Shown here in pieces: positions 1 to 8,325 of a stretch of DNA of 64,000 bases. A program made the translations under genes and the position numbers. Position 1 is the first letter of the stretch, and each line of letters begins with the position of its first letter. The notes under the pieces were generated by a model. It did not search any database and was not told where the DNA came from. It saw only the letters and a program-made list of their open reading frames with translations. The DNA is from Streptomyces pactum (GTDB taxonomy: Bacteria > Actinomycetota > Actinomycetes > Streptomycetales > Streptomycetaceae): assembly GCF_002005225.1 (NCBI RefSeq), contig NZ_CP019724.1, positions 6,527,501 to 6,591,500 of the forward strand, in the 5' to 3' direction.

Positions 1-1
1 A

Positions 2-241
2 CCGCTCGCCCTGGTGCGCACCGGCGACTCGATCACCCTCGACGTCGAGGCGCGCTCCCTCCGGCTCAACGTGGACGACGAAGAGCTGGAACGCCGCAGG
101 GCCGACTGGACACCGCCGCCCGCCCGCTACGAACGCGGCTACGGCGCGCTCTACAACGAACAGATCACCCAGGCCGACACCGGCTGCGACTTCGAGTTCC
201 TGGCCCGGCCGGGCAAGGTGCGCGACCCGTACGCCGGCTGA
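2..241 (+). CDS. IlvD/Edd-family sugar-acid dehydratase, C-terminal part
   Basis: This is the last 79 residues of a gene that starts before the window. The tail (RTGDSITLDVEAR near its start, then a GYGALYNE segment and a QADTGCDFEFL end) is characteristic of the C-terminal domain of IlvD/Edd dehydratases, [Fe-S] enzymes that convert 2,3-dihydroxy acids to 2-keto acids. The GYG...QAD ending resembles sugar-acid members (arabinonate or xylonate dehydratases) more than biosynthetic IlvD, but the substrate cannot be set from the tail. Being directly upstream of sugar transporter and pectinase genes favours a catabolic sugar-acid role. That last step is inference from context. Confidence 0.8.
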   Translation, partial: PLALVRTGDSITLDVEARSLRLNVDDEELERRRADWTPPPARYERGYGALYNEQITQADTGCDFEFLARPGKVRDPYAG

Positions 242-279
242 ACCACACGGCAGACCGGGGGTACGCCCCTGCCCGTCGA

Positions 280-291
280 GAAAGCGCTTCC
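280..291. promoter_or_regulatory. LacI-type operator-like palindrome
   Basis: GAAAGCGCTTCC sits 40 nt upstream of the first permease gene, in the 90-nt gap after the dehydratase gene. An AGCGCT core flanked by purine/pyrimidine arms is the usual form of LacI-family operators. Position and form support an operator for the sugar transport genes. The cognate regulator is not in the window. Confidence 0.45.
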
Positions 292-331
292 CGCAAGACC
301 CACGCACGACGTACCAGAACGGAGAACTGTC

Positions 332-1267
332 ATGGCCCAAGCCGCAGCCGTGGCGAAACCGCCCGCGCCACCCCGGCGGCGCCGTGCCTCCGCCACGCCG
401 CGCAGGCTCCCGTACCTGCTGATCGGGCCGGCCGCCCTGCTGATGCTGGGCTTCATCGCCTACCCGGTCATCAGCGTCTTCTACTACAGCCTGCAGGAGT
501 ACAACCCCACCAAGCCGTGGCGGAACGGCTTCGCGGGCTTCGACAACTTCGTCAAGATCTTCACCGACGACCCGGTCTTCTGGGACACCCTCGTCTTCAG
601 CGCCAAGTGGGTCTTCGTCGAGGTCGGACTGCAACTGCTCTTCGGTCTGGCCCTGGCGCTCATCGTCAACCAGACCTTCGTGGGCCGGGGTATCGGGCGC
701 GCCCTGGTCTTCTCCCCGTGGGCCGTCTCCGGCGTGCTGACCTCCGCTATCTGGGTGCTGCTCTACAACTCCCAGACGGGCATCACCCGCTACCTCGCCG
801 ACATGGGCATCGGCGACTACGGCACGAGCTGGCTGTCGGACACCTCGACCGTGTTCTCGGCGGCGGTCGTCGCCGACCTGTGGCGAGGCGTCCCCTTCTT
901 CGCGATCCTCATCCTCGCCGACCTCCAGTCCGTCTCGAAGGACCTGTACGAGGCCGCCGAGGTCGACGGGGCGAGCCGGTTCAAGCAGTTCTGGCACATC
1001 ACGCTGCCGCACCTGAAGGACGCCATCATCCTGTCCACGCTGCTGCGCGCGGTGTGGGAGTTCAACAACGTCGACCTGCTCTACACCCTCACCGGCGGCG
1101 GACCCGCGGGAGTGACCACGACACTGCCGCTGTACATCGCCAACACCAGCGTCGACGCCCACGACTTCGGCTACGCGTCGGCCCTCACCACGGTCGCGTT
1201 CGTGATCCTGCTCTTCTGCTCGATCGTCTATCTGCGGCTGAGCAAGTTCGGAGGCGAGAACAAGTGA
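332..1267 (+). CDS. Sugar ABC transporter permease (MalF type)
   Basis: This 311-aa inner-membrane subunit belongs to a carbohydrate ABC importer of the MalF/UgpA class. An Arg-rich cytoplasmic N-terminus is followed by about six hydrophobic segments, the first around residues 27-50. The cytoplasmic EAA loop, which contacts the ATPase, is visible near residues 205-225 (YEAAEVDGA). The start ATG follows a GGAGAA ribosome site. The stop overlaps the next permease start by 4 nt, so the two are translationally coupled. The substrate-binding lipoprotein lies 5.5 kb downstream and no ATPase gene is present. In Streptomyces such sugar importers commonly share the MsiK ATPase. Substrate is probably a pectin- or pentose-derived sugar, inferred from neighbours. 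Confidence 0.93.
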   Translation: MAQAAAVAKPPAPPRRRRASATPRRLPYLLIGPAALLMLGFIAYPVISVFYYSLQEYNPTKPWRNGFAGFDNFVKIFTDDPVFWDTLVFSAKWVFVEVGLQLLFGLALALIVNQTFVGRGIGRALVFSPWAVSGVLTSAIWVLLYNSQTGITRYLADMGIGDYGTSWLSDTSTVFSAAVVADLWRGVPFFAILILADLQSVSKDLYEAAEVDGASRFKQFWHITLPHLKDAIILSTLLRAVWEFNNVDLLYTLTGGGPAGVTTTLPLYIANTSVDAHDFGYASALTTVAFVILLFCSIVYLRLSKFGGENK

Positions 1268-2163
1268 TCACCAAGGAGGCCCCCGCGCCCGCCCCCGCGC
1301 CCGCGCCGGCCGGCCACGAACCGCCGCGGCAGGCGAAGAAGCACCGCCCCGCCTGGGACGAGGTCCCCCGCTGGCAGATCTACCTGCCGCTCGGCGTCTA
1401 CCTGGTCTTCACCCTGATCCCGTTCTACTGGATCCTGCTCTTCGCGCTGCGCCCGGCCGGCTCGACCTCGCTCGTGCCCTGGCCGATGACCTTCGACCAC
1501 TTCGAGAAGGTGTGGACCGACCGCGCCTTCGGCACCTTCTTCGAGAACAGCGTGTACGTCGGCCTCGCGACCCTGGTGATGACCACCCTCGTCGCCCTGG
1601 CCGGCGGATACGCCCTCGCCCGGTTCGACTTCAAGATCAAGCGGGCCTTCATGCTCGCCCTGCTGTGCTCCCAGTTCGTGCCCGGCGCGCTGCTGCTGGT
1701 CCCGCTCTTCGAGATCTTCGCCGAACTCCAGATGATCAACTCGCTGGGCAGCGTCATCATCGCCGAGACGGTCTTCCAGCTCCCCCTGTCGATGATCCTG
1801 ATCAGCAACTTCATCAAGAACGTGCCGTACTCCCTGGAGGAGGCCGCCTGGGTCGACGGCTGCGGCCGGATGCGGGCCTTCCTGGTCGTCGTCCTCCCGC
1901 TGCTGCGGCCGGGCCTGATCGCCGTCGGCTCCTTCGCCTTCGTGCACTCCTGGAACCACTTCCTGTTCGCCCTGATGTTCCTCAACAACCAGGACAAGCA
2001 GACCATCCCGGTCGGCCTCAACACCCTGATGAGCGCGGACAGCGTCGACCTCGGCGCGCTCGCCGCCGGCGGCATCATCGCGGCCGTACCCGTGGTACTG
2101 GTCTTCGCCTTCATCCAGAAGTGGCTGATCACCGGCTTCAGCGCGGGGGCGGTGAAGGGATGA
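1264..2163 (+). CDS. Sugar ABC transporter permease (MalG type)
   Basis: This is the second permease of the importer, 299 aa, from a GTG start that overlaps the previous stop (GTGA). The N-terminus carries an Ala-Pro repeat and a basic stretch before the first membrane segment at about residues 38-60. Roughly six membrane segments follow, and the EAA loop is visible near residues 190-215 (SLEEAAWVDGCG). It pairs with the MalF-type subunit to form the transmembrane channel. The ATG of the next gene overlaps its stop, so transport and the downstream metabolic genes are coexpressed. The (Ala-Pro)n N-terminus is unusual but lies in the cytoplasmic tail. Confidence 0.93.
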   Translation: MITKEAPAPAPAPAPAGHEPPRQAKKHRPAWDEVPRWQIYLPLGVYLVFTLIPFYWILLFALRPAGSTSLVPWPMTFDHFEKVWTDRAFGTFFENSVYVGLATLVMTTLVALAGGYALARFDFKIKRAFMLALLCSQFVPGALLLVPLFEIFAELQMINSLGSVIIAETVFQLPLSMILISNFIKNVPYSLEEAAWVDGCGRMRAFLVVVLPLLRPGLIAVGSFAFVHSWNHFLFALMFLNNQDKQTIPVGLNTLMSADSVDLGALAAGGIIAAVPVVLVFAFIQKWLITGFSAGAVKG

Positions 2164-3317
2164 GCCGGGTTCCCGTCGTCCTCGCCGGCGCCCGCGGCCA
2201 CGGCCGCTGGCACGTCGCCAACATCCGCCGCCTGGAGCGGGCGGGACTCGTCCGGCTGGCCGGCGTCTGCGAACTCACACCGCTGACCGAGGAGGAGGCC
2301 GGCGGAGAACTCCCCGAGCAGTCGGCCGACTTCGGCGCCCTGCTCGACTCCACCGGCGCCCGGATCGCCGTGATCTGCACGCCGATCCCGACCCACACCG
2401 ACCTCGCCCTGACCGCCGCCCGCAAAGGCGTGCACCTGCTGCTGGAGAAGCCCCCGGCCCCCTCGTACGCGGAGTTCCGCCGCATGGCCGACGGGGTCGC
2501 CGAGGCCGGTGTCGCCTGCCAGGTCGGCTTCCAGTCGCTGGGCTCGCACGCCGTGCCGGCCGTCCGCGAGCTGATCGCCGAGGGCGCGGTCGGCGAGGTG
2601 ACGGGCATCGGCGGGGCCGGGGCGTGGGTGCGCGACGAGGCCTACTTCCGCCGGGCACCCTGGTCGGGCCGACGGCGCCTGGACGGTGCCGACGTGATCG
2701 ACGGGGCGCTGACCAACCCCCTCGCGCACGCCGTCGCCACCGCCCTCGCGCTCGGCGGCTCCACCCGCGCCGAGGACGTCACCGGCATCGAGACCGAGCT
2801 CAGCCACGCCAACGACATCGAGGCCGACGACACCTCCTGCGTCCGGATCACCACCGCGCGCGGCCACCGCGTCACCGTGGCCGCCACCCTGTGCGCCGAG
2901 CGGCCCGAGGAGCCGTACGTCCTGGTGCACGGCAGCAGCGGCCGCATCACCTTCTGGTACAAGCAGGACCGCGTCCTGCTCCAGCGCGGCGGCCACGGTC
3001 CCGAGGAGTACCACCACGACCGCACCGACCTGCTGGAGAACCTGGTCGGACACCTCACCACCGGCGCCGCCCTGCTGGTCCCGCCGGACGAGACGGGCGC
3101 CTTCATGCGGGTCGTGGAGGCGATCCGCCGGGCACCCGACCCCGAGCCGCTGCCCGACGCCGCCTGGCACCGCGTCCCCGGCGAGCGCCGCCGCGTGGTC
3201 CCCGGCATCGACGGCCTGGTGGCCGCCGCGGCCGACACCCTGTCCCTCTACTCCGAGCTGGGCGCGCCCTGGGCGCCGCGCACGGAGCGCCCGCTGAACG
3301 AGGTGAGCACCCGATGA
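2160..3317 (+). CDS. Gfo/Idh/MocA family NAD(P)-dependent oxidoreductase
   Basis: This 385-aa protein has an N-terminal Rossmann fold (VLAGARGHGRWH, residues 5-16) and the family-defining EKP motif (LLLEKPPAP, about residue 97). A C-terminal alpha/beta dimer domain follows. The family oxidises or epimerises sugars and inositols. The start ATG shares four bases with the previous stop, and the next gene overlaps in the same way, so it belongs to the transporter operon. Its partner downstream is a PmoA-like protein, a pairing often seen in sugar-utilisation operons. The precise substrate cannot be read from the sequence. A sugar or uronic-acid derivative imported by the adjacent permeases is the likely choice. 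Confidence 0.9.
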   Translation: MSRVPVVLAGARGHGRWHVANIRRLERAGLVRLAGVCELTPLTEEEAGGELPEQSADFGALLDSTGARIAVICTPIPTHTDLALTAARKGVHLLLEKPPAPSYAEFRRMADGVAEAGVACQVGFQSLGSHAVPAVRELIAEGAVGEVTGIGGAGAWVRDEAYFRRAPWSGRRRLDGADVIDGALTNPLAHAVATALALGGSTRAEDVTGIETELSHANDIEADDTSCVRITTARGHRVTVAATLCAERPEEPYVLVHGSSGRITFWYKQDRVLLQRGGHGPEEYHHDRTDLLENLVGHLTTGAALLVPPDETGAFMRVVEAIRRAPDPEPLPDAAWHRVPGERRRVVPGIDGLVAAAADTLSLYSELGAPWAPRTERPLNEVSTR

Positions 3318-4159
3318 CCGGCAACGACACCCCGGTGCTGCGCGTGGCGGGCCGTCCCGTGGGCCGGTACGTCACCCGACCCGAACTGCCCACCCGCCTG
3401 TCCCCGCGCCCCTACCTGCACCCCGTCACCACCCTGGCCGGCACGGCCGTGACCGAGTTCGGTCCCGCCGACCACCTCCATCACCTCGGCGTCGGTGTCG
3501 CCGTTCCCGACGTCGAGGGGCACAACTTCTGGGGCGGGCGCACCTACGTGCGAGGCCGGGGGCCGACCGAGCTGGACAACCACGGCGCGCAGCGGCACAG
3601 CGCCTTCCAGCTCCGCGACCCCGACGGCTTCGTCGAGGAGCTGCGCTGGGTCGCCGCCGGCGGCGAACTGCTGCGCGAGCGCCGCACCGTCGCCGCCACC
3701 GGACTCACCGCCACCGCCTGGGCGCTGGACTTCACCTTCTCCCTCACCAACGTCACCCCGGACCCGCTCACCATCGGCAGCCCCGCCACCAACGGGCGCC
3801 CCGGTGCGGCCTACGGCGGCTTCTTCTGGCGCGCCCGCAAGGAGAGCGCGGCCCCCGGGGTCTTCACCGCCGACCGAGCGGGCGAGGGGGCGGTCCACGG
3901 GACCCGCGCCGACTGGCTCGCCCTGACCGGGGAGACCTGGACGCTGGTGTTCGCCGGGGCCACGGACCGCACGCGGCGCGACCCGTGGTTCGTGCGCACC
4001 GAGGAGTACCCGGGCGTGGGTTCCTCCCTGGCCCACGACGAACGGCTGGCGGTCGCCCCCGGCGACACCGTCGTGCGCCGGATCGTCACCGTCGTCGCCG
4101 ACGGCCGGCTCGACGCCGACGGCGCCGCGACCCTCGTACGAAAGGCGGTGAGCCCGTGA
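3314..4159 (+). CDS. PmoA family protein (DUF6807)
   Basis: This 281-aa soluble protein resembles the PmoA/DUF6807 family. The marker is the region around residues 40-70, where a His-rich stretch (FGPADHLHHLGVGVA) is followed by HNFWGG. The family is widespread beside Gfo/Idh/MocA oxidoreductases and glycosidases in plant-polysaccharide loci. Its biochemical function is not established, so none is assigned. There is no signal peptide. Its start overlaps the oxidoreductase stop (ATGA) and its stop overlaps the GH43 start (GTGA). That places it inside one transcript with sugar import and glycoside cleavage. Confidence 0.8.
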   Translation: MTGNDTPVLRVAGRPVGRYVTRPELPTRLSPRPYLHPVTTLAGTAVTEFGPADHLHHLGVGVAVPDVEGHNFWGGRTYVRGRGPTELDNHGAQRHSAFQLRDPDGFVEELRWVAAGGELLRERRTVAATGLTATAWALDFTFSLTNVTPDPLTIGSPATNGRPGAAYGGFFWRARKESAAPGVFTADRAGEGAVHGTRADWLALTGETWTLVFAGATDRTRRDPWFVRTEEYPGVGSSLAHDERLAVAPGDTVVRRIVTVVADGRLDADGAATLVRKAVSP

Positions 4160-5673
4160 CCCCCGAGATCGCGGAGACGTACACCAACCCCGTCCTGAAC
4201 GCCGACTGGTCCGACCCGGACGTCGTCCGCGTCGGCGACGACTTCTACCTCACCGCTTCCAGCTTCGGCCGCGTCCCCGGCCTGCCGCTCCTGCACTCCC
4301 GCGACCTGGTCAACTGGTCCCTGGTCGGGCACGCCCTGCCCCGCCTGGAACCGGCGGCGGCGTTCGCGGCGCCCCGCCACGACTGCGGCGTCTGGGCCCC
4401 GTCCCTGCGCCATCACGCGGGCCGCTTCTGGATCTTCTGGGGCGACCCCGACCACGGGATCTTCCAGGTCAACGCCCCCGAGATCCGCGGCCCGTGGACC
4501 TCGCCGCACCTGGTGAAACCGGGCAAGGGCCTGATCGACCCCTGCCCCCTGTGGGACGACGAGCAAGGCGAGGCCTACCTCGTGCACGCCTGGGCCAGGT
4601 CCCGCTCCGGTATCAAGAACCGCCTCACCGGCCACCGCATGCACCCCGACGGCACCGGACTCCTCGACGAGGGCAAGGTGATCGTCGACGCCGACCGCCT
4701 GCCCGGCTGGTTCACCCTGGAGGGCCCCAAGCTCTACCGGCACGACGGCTGGTTCTGGATCCTGGCACCCGCCGGGGGCGTGGAGACCGGCTGGCAGGGC
4801 GCCTTCCGCTCCCGCGGCTTCTTCGGCCCGTACGAGGAGAAGGTCGTCCTGGAGCAGAAGGACACCGACGTCAACGGCCCCCACCAGGGCGGCTGGGTGC
4901 GCACGGCGGCCGGCGAGGACTGGTTCCTGCACTTCCAGCAGCGTGGCGCGTACGGGCGGGTGGTCCACCTCCAGCCGATGAGGTGGGGGACGGACGGCTG
5001 GCCGGTGCTCGGCCGGGACGGCGCCCCGGTCACCGAGCACGCGCGCCCCGCGCTGCCGCCGCAGCCGCCCGCCGCACCCGCGACCGACGACGACTTCCCC
5101 GGCGGACGGTTCGGCCGCCAGTGGTCGTGGACGGCCAACCCCCGCGACGGCTGGGCCACCCAGCACTCCGGGGACGGACTGCGGCTCGCCTGCGTCCGCT
5201 CGGCCGACGCGCACGACCTGCGCGGACTGCCGAGCGTGCTCACGCAGCGGCTGCCCGGCGGCCCCGCGGTGATCGAGGTGGAGCTGCGCCTGGACAGCGA
5301 GGAGCCGGGCGCGCGGGCCGGGCTCGCGGTGCTCGGCGACGCCTACCGCTGGATCGGGCTCCAGCGGGGTGCGGACGGGACCGTGCACCTGGTGCACCGG
5401 TTCGCCGAGCCGGTGGCCCGGGCCGAACGGGACGCCGACCACCCCCGCCCCGCACCGGGGGGACGGGTACGGCTGCGGATCGAGGCCGCCCCCGGGGCAC
5501 GCTGCCGCTTCTCCTACGACCTCGGCGACGGGCCGCGCCCCACCGGCCAGGAGTTCGCCGCCACCCCGTGGCGCTGGGTCGGCGCCCTGATCGGCCTGTT
5601 CGCACTCGCGCCCGCCGGCCAGGGACACGCCGGCGCGGCCACCTTCACGCGGTTCCGGATCGGACCCCGCTGA
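4156..5673 (+). CDS. Glycoside hydrolase family 43 (beta-xylosidase/arabinofuranosidase-like)
   Basis: This 505-aa enzyme lacks a signal peptide, so it probably acts on imported oligosaccharides in the cytoplasm. The GH43 five-bladed propeller occupies about residues 1-310. It starts with NPVLNADWSDPDVVRVG, where the conserved Asp is the general base, and includes the DPCPLWDD segment. A C-terminal beta-sandwich (about residues 315-505, from DDDFPGG) matches the second domain of beta-xylosidase-type GH43 enzymes. A GTG start overlaps the PmoA stop. Activity is likely exo-cleavage of xylo- or arabino-oligosaccharides released from pectin side chains or xylan. The exact specificity is inference. 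Confidence 0.88.
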   Translation: MTPEIAETYTNPVLNADWSDPDVVRVGDDFYLTASSFGRVPGLPLLHSRDLVNWSLVGHALPRLEPAAAFAAPRHDCGVWAPSLRHHAGRFWIFWGDPDHGIFQVNAPEIRGPWTSPHLVKPGKGLIDPCPLWDDEQGEAYLVHAWARSRSGIKNRLTGHRMHPDGTGLLDEGKVIVDADRLPGWFTLEGPKLYRHDGWFWILAPAGGVETGWQGAFRSRGFFGPYEEKVVLEQKDTDVNGPHQGGWVRTAAGEDWFLHFQQRGAYGRVVHLQPMRWGTDGWPVLGRDGAPVTEHARPALPPQPPAAPATDDDFPGGRFGRQWSWTANPRDGWATQHSGDGLRLACVRSADAHDLRGLPSVLTQRLPGGPAVIEVELRLDSEEPGARAGLAVLGDAYRWIGLQRGADGTVHLVHRFAEPVARAERDADHPRPAPGGRVRLRIEAAPGARCRFSYDLGDGPRPTGQEFAATPWRWVGALIGLFALAPAGQGHAGAATFTRFRIGPR

Positions 5674-5706
5674 CCCACCTCACCCGTACGCCTGTTGGGA
5701 GCCGCA

Positions 5707-6756
5707 ATGACGCACCTCCGTAGCAAGCGCTTGCCAGGAACCGGCAGGACCCTGGCCGCCGTCCTCGGCCTGGTCGCCGCCCTGGCCCTCGGGACGGTCG
5801 GCGAGACCCAGGCCGCCCCGGCCCATGAGACGGGGGCGCCTCGTCACTCCGACCGTGCGCACGGCTTCGCCTCCCTCGCCGGCGGCACCACCGGCGGCGC
5901 GGGCGGCGAGGTCGTCACCGTCACCGACCAGGCCGCGCTGGCGAAGTACGCGGCGGCGAAGGAGCCGTACGTCATCCGGGTGGCGGGCTCGATCGCGGTC
6001 GCGCCCTTCGGCTCGGACATCGTGGTCGGCTCCGACAAGACGATCATCGGCGTCGGCGACACCGGCGAGATCGTCCACGGCGAGCTGCACCTGAACCCCG
6101 GCACGCACAACGTGATCATCCGCAACCTCACGATCCGCGACAGCTACGTCGAGGGCGACTGGGACGGCAAGACCACCGACTTCGACGCGATCCAGATGGA
6201 CTCCGTCCACCACGTCTGGATCGACCACAACCGCCTCACGCACATGGGCGACGGCCTGCTCGACATCCGCAAGGACAGCGAGTACGTCACCGTCTCCTAC
6301 AACCGCTTCGAGAACCACAACAAGGCGCTCGGCATCGGCTGGACGGACAACGTCCGCACCCAGATCACCATCGACCACAACTGGTTCACCGGCACCAAGC
6401 AGCGCAACCCGTCCGCCGACAACTGCGCCTACGCGCACCTGTACAACAACTACCTCTCCGCCCAGGTCGCCGACGGCGACCCGCTGTGGACGTACGGGAA
6501 CTGGGCGCGCGGCGCGACGCGGATGGTCATCGAGAACAGCTACTACGACGGGGTCCAGCACCCCTACCAGGCGGACGCCACCGCGGAACTGGTGCAGCGC
6601 GGATCGATCCTGAAGGACACGGCCGGCCGGCACGACGCCTGGGGCGACGCCTTCGAACCCCGCGACTTCTACGACTACCGGCTCGACCCGGCAGCCGCCG
6701 TTCCGGCGCTGGTCAAGCGCTTCTCCGGGCCGCAGCAGCAGCTCGGTGCCCACTGA
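5707..6756 (+). CDS. Secreted pectate lyase, family PL1
   Basis: This 349-aa protein has a Sec-type signal peptide: KRLPGTGR, a hydrophobic core and AQA-like cleavage near residue 36. A parallel beta-helix pectate lyase domain follows. The PL1 signature VWIDHNRL and the RNPSADN segment before LYNNY are present. The second Arg of the usual RxPxxR motif is Asp here, as I recall for one PL1 subgroup. The enzyme cleaves polygalacturonate by beta-elimination outside the cell. ATG 5707 was chosen over an in-frame TTG at 5695 because the TTG lies in the ribosome site. A LacI-like palindrome lies within its first codons. Confidence 0.92.
   Translation: MTHLRSKRLPGTGRTLAAVLGLVAALALGTVGETQAAPAHETGAPRHSDRAHGFASLAGGTTGGAGGEVVTVTDQAALAKYAAAKEPYVIRVAGSIAVAPFGSDIVVGSDKTIIGVGDTGEIVHGELHLNPGTHNVIIRNLTIRDSYVEGDWDGKTTDFDAIQMDSVHHVWIDHNRLTHMGDGLLDIRKDSEYVTVSYNRFENHNKALGIGWTDNVRTQITIDHNWFTGTKQRNPSADNCAYAHLYNNYLSAQVADGDPLWTYGNWARGATRMVIENSYYDGVQHPYQADATAELVQRGSILKDTAGRHDAWGDAFEPRDFYDYRLDPAAAVPALVKRFSGPQQQLGAH
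5723..5734. promoter_or_regulatory. Perfect AGCGCT palindrome inside the start of the pectate lyase gene
   Basis: GCAAGCGCTTGC is a perfect 12-bp palindrome beginning 16 nt after the A of the pectate lyase start codon. It shares the AGCGCT core with the site at 280-291. A half-matching copy (AGCGCTTGC, 8357-8365) lies at the same relative place, about 30 nt into the acetylesterase gene. Repressor binding just inside a coding region can block elongation. No binding evidence is available here. Confidence 0.35.
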
Positions 6757-6810
6757 CTCCCCCACACTCCGTTCACCGCTCCGTTGGATCCAGAAGAAGA
6801 GAGCCGACCA

Positions 6811-8178
6811 ATGAAGATCAGCAATCGCAGCAGCAGCAGAAGGACAGGCGGGCGCCGGACATCCGCCGTCGTCGCCCTGGGGGCCGTGCTCGCGCTGACC
6901 GCCACCGCCTGCGGTGACGACGGCAGCGGGGCGGGCGGCGACAAGGGTGCCGAGGGCAGCGGCAAGGGAAAGATCGTCTTCTGGGACAACAACGGCGGTA
7001 TCCGTACGGCCGTCTGGAAGGAGATCATCGCCGACTTCGAGAAGGCGAACCCGGACATCGACGTGCAGTACGTCGGGATCGCCGCCACCGAGTACCAGTC
7101 CAAGGTCGACACCGCCATCCAGGGCGGCGGCCTGCCGGACGTCGGCGGTGTCGGCGCGGCGATGCTCGCAGGGTTCTCGGCCCAGAAGGCGCTGGAGCCG
7201 CTGGACGACCGGCTCGCCAAGTCGTCCCTGAGCGGCAAGCTCAACAAGGACATGGTCGAGTCCCTGAAGGCGGCCGGCGGCGGTGACGGCACGCTGTACT
7301 CGGTGCCGACCTCCGCGAACAACGGTGTCCTGTACTACCGCACCGACCTGTTCGAGAAGGCCGGGCTGGACGCGCCGACGACGTGGGACAAGTTCTACGA
7401 GGCCGCCGAGAAGCTGACCGACGAGGACGAGAACGAGTTCGGCTACACCATCCGCGGCGGCTCCGGCTCCATCGCCCAGGCGCTCGACGCGATGTACGGG
7501 CAGTCCGGCATCACCTCGTTCTGGGACGCCGGCAAGAAGAAGACGACCGTCAACGACCCGAAGAACGTCGAGGCGCTGGAGAAGTACGCGGCCCTCTACA
7601 AGAAGGCCACGCCGGCCGCCGACGTCAACAACGACTTCGCCAAGATGGTCGCCCAGTGGGACTCCGGCACGATCGGCATGCTCAACCACAACCTGGGCTC
7701 CTACCAGGACCACGTGAAGGCGCTCGGCGTCGAGAAGTTCCGCGGTATCCCGCAGCCGGTCGGTGCCTCCGGCAAGCGGGTGCAGGTGTCCAACCCGGTC
7801 GACGGGCTCGGCGTCTTCAAGAGCTCCGAGAACAAGGAGGCCGCCTGGAAGTTCATCGAGTTCGCCACCTCGCCCGAGCAGAACTCGAGGTTCAACGAGT
7901 CGGCGGGGCAGGTGCCGTCGAACACCGAGGCCGCGAAGGACGAGTGGATCCAGAAGGCGGAGCCGACGAAGCTGGCGGCCGAGGCGCTGAACGACGGGTC
8001 CACGACCATCGTCCAGCTCCCGTACTACCTGCCGGACTGGAACACGCTGTCCAAGTCGGAGAGCGAGCCGGGGTTCCAGAAGGTGCTGCTCGGTGAGATG
8101 AGCGCGAAGGACTTCCTGGACGGGCTGGCCGAGAAGCTGAACGAGGCGCAGGCCGAGTGGACCGAGCAGATGGGTTAG
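6811..8178 (+). CDS. Sugar ABC transporter substrate-binding lipoprotein
   Basis: This 455-aa extracellular binding protein (SBP family 1) has a lipoprotein signal: a basic N-terminus, a hydrophobic stretch, and the lipobox LTATAC with the acylated Cys near residue 32. A Gly/Lys-rich tether leads into the mature domain (KIVFWDNNGG). The fold continues with the TWDKFYEAAEKLT segment typical of maltose-type binding proteins. It is separated from the permease genes by several enzyme genes but is very likely their partner, since the window has no other sugar permease. The start ATG follows GAAGAGAG. Expression may be separate from the permeases, because 54 nt lie between it and the lyase stop. 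Confidence 0.92.
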   Translation: MKISNRSSSRRTGGRRTSAVVALGAVLALTATACGDDGSGAGGDKGAEGSGKGKIVFWDNNGGIRTAVWKEIIADFEKANPDIDVQYVGIAATEYQSKVDTAIQGGGLPDVGGVGAAMLAGFSAQKALEPLDDRLAKSSLSGKLNKDMVESLKAAGGGDGTLYSVPTSANNGVLYYRTDLFEKAGLDAPTTWDKFYEAAEKLTDEDENEFGYTIRGGSGSIAQALDAMYGQSGITSFWDAGKKKTTVNDPKNVEALEKYAALYKKATPAADVNNDFAKMVAQWDSGTIGMLNHNLGSYQDHVKALGVEKFRGIPQPVGASGKRVQVSNPVDGLGVFKSSENKEAAWKFIEFATSPEQNSRFNESAGQVPSNTEAAKDEWIQKAEPTKLAAEALNDGSTTIVQLPYYLPDWNTLSKSESEPGFQKVLLGEMSAKDFLDGLAEKLNEAQAEWTEQMG

Positions 8179-8239
8179 CCGGTTCCGGGTTTCGCCGTGG
8201 GACGGTCCGTGGTGCGCGGGCTGCGGGCCGTCCCCGACC

Positions 8240-8262
8240 GGCCGCGCCCACGCGGCGCGGCC
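8240..8262 (+). terminator. Possible terminator hairpin after the binding-protein gene
   Basis: GGCCGCGC (8240-8247) pairs with GCGCGGCC (8255-8262) across a 7-nt loop, 62 nt after the stop. A 7-bp pairing (GGGACGG/CCGTCCC) precedes it. There is no U-run, as is usual in Streptomyces. Downstream genes are on the same strand, so partial read-through is likely. Confidence 0.35.
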
Positions 8263-8325
8263 GCATGCCGATCCAGCCCCGCGCCCCTGGTCGATCCCCT
8301 CACCGCTCCCGAAAGGTGTGCCGGC

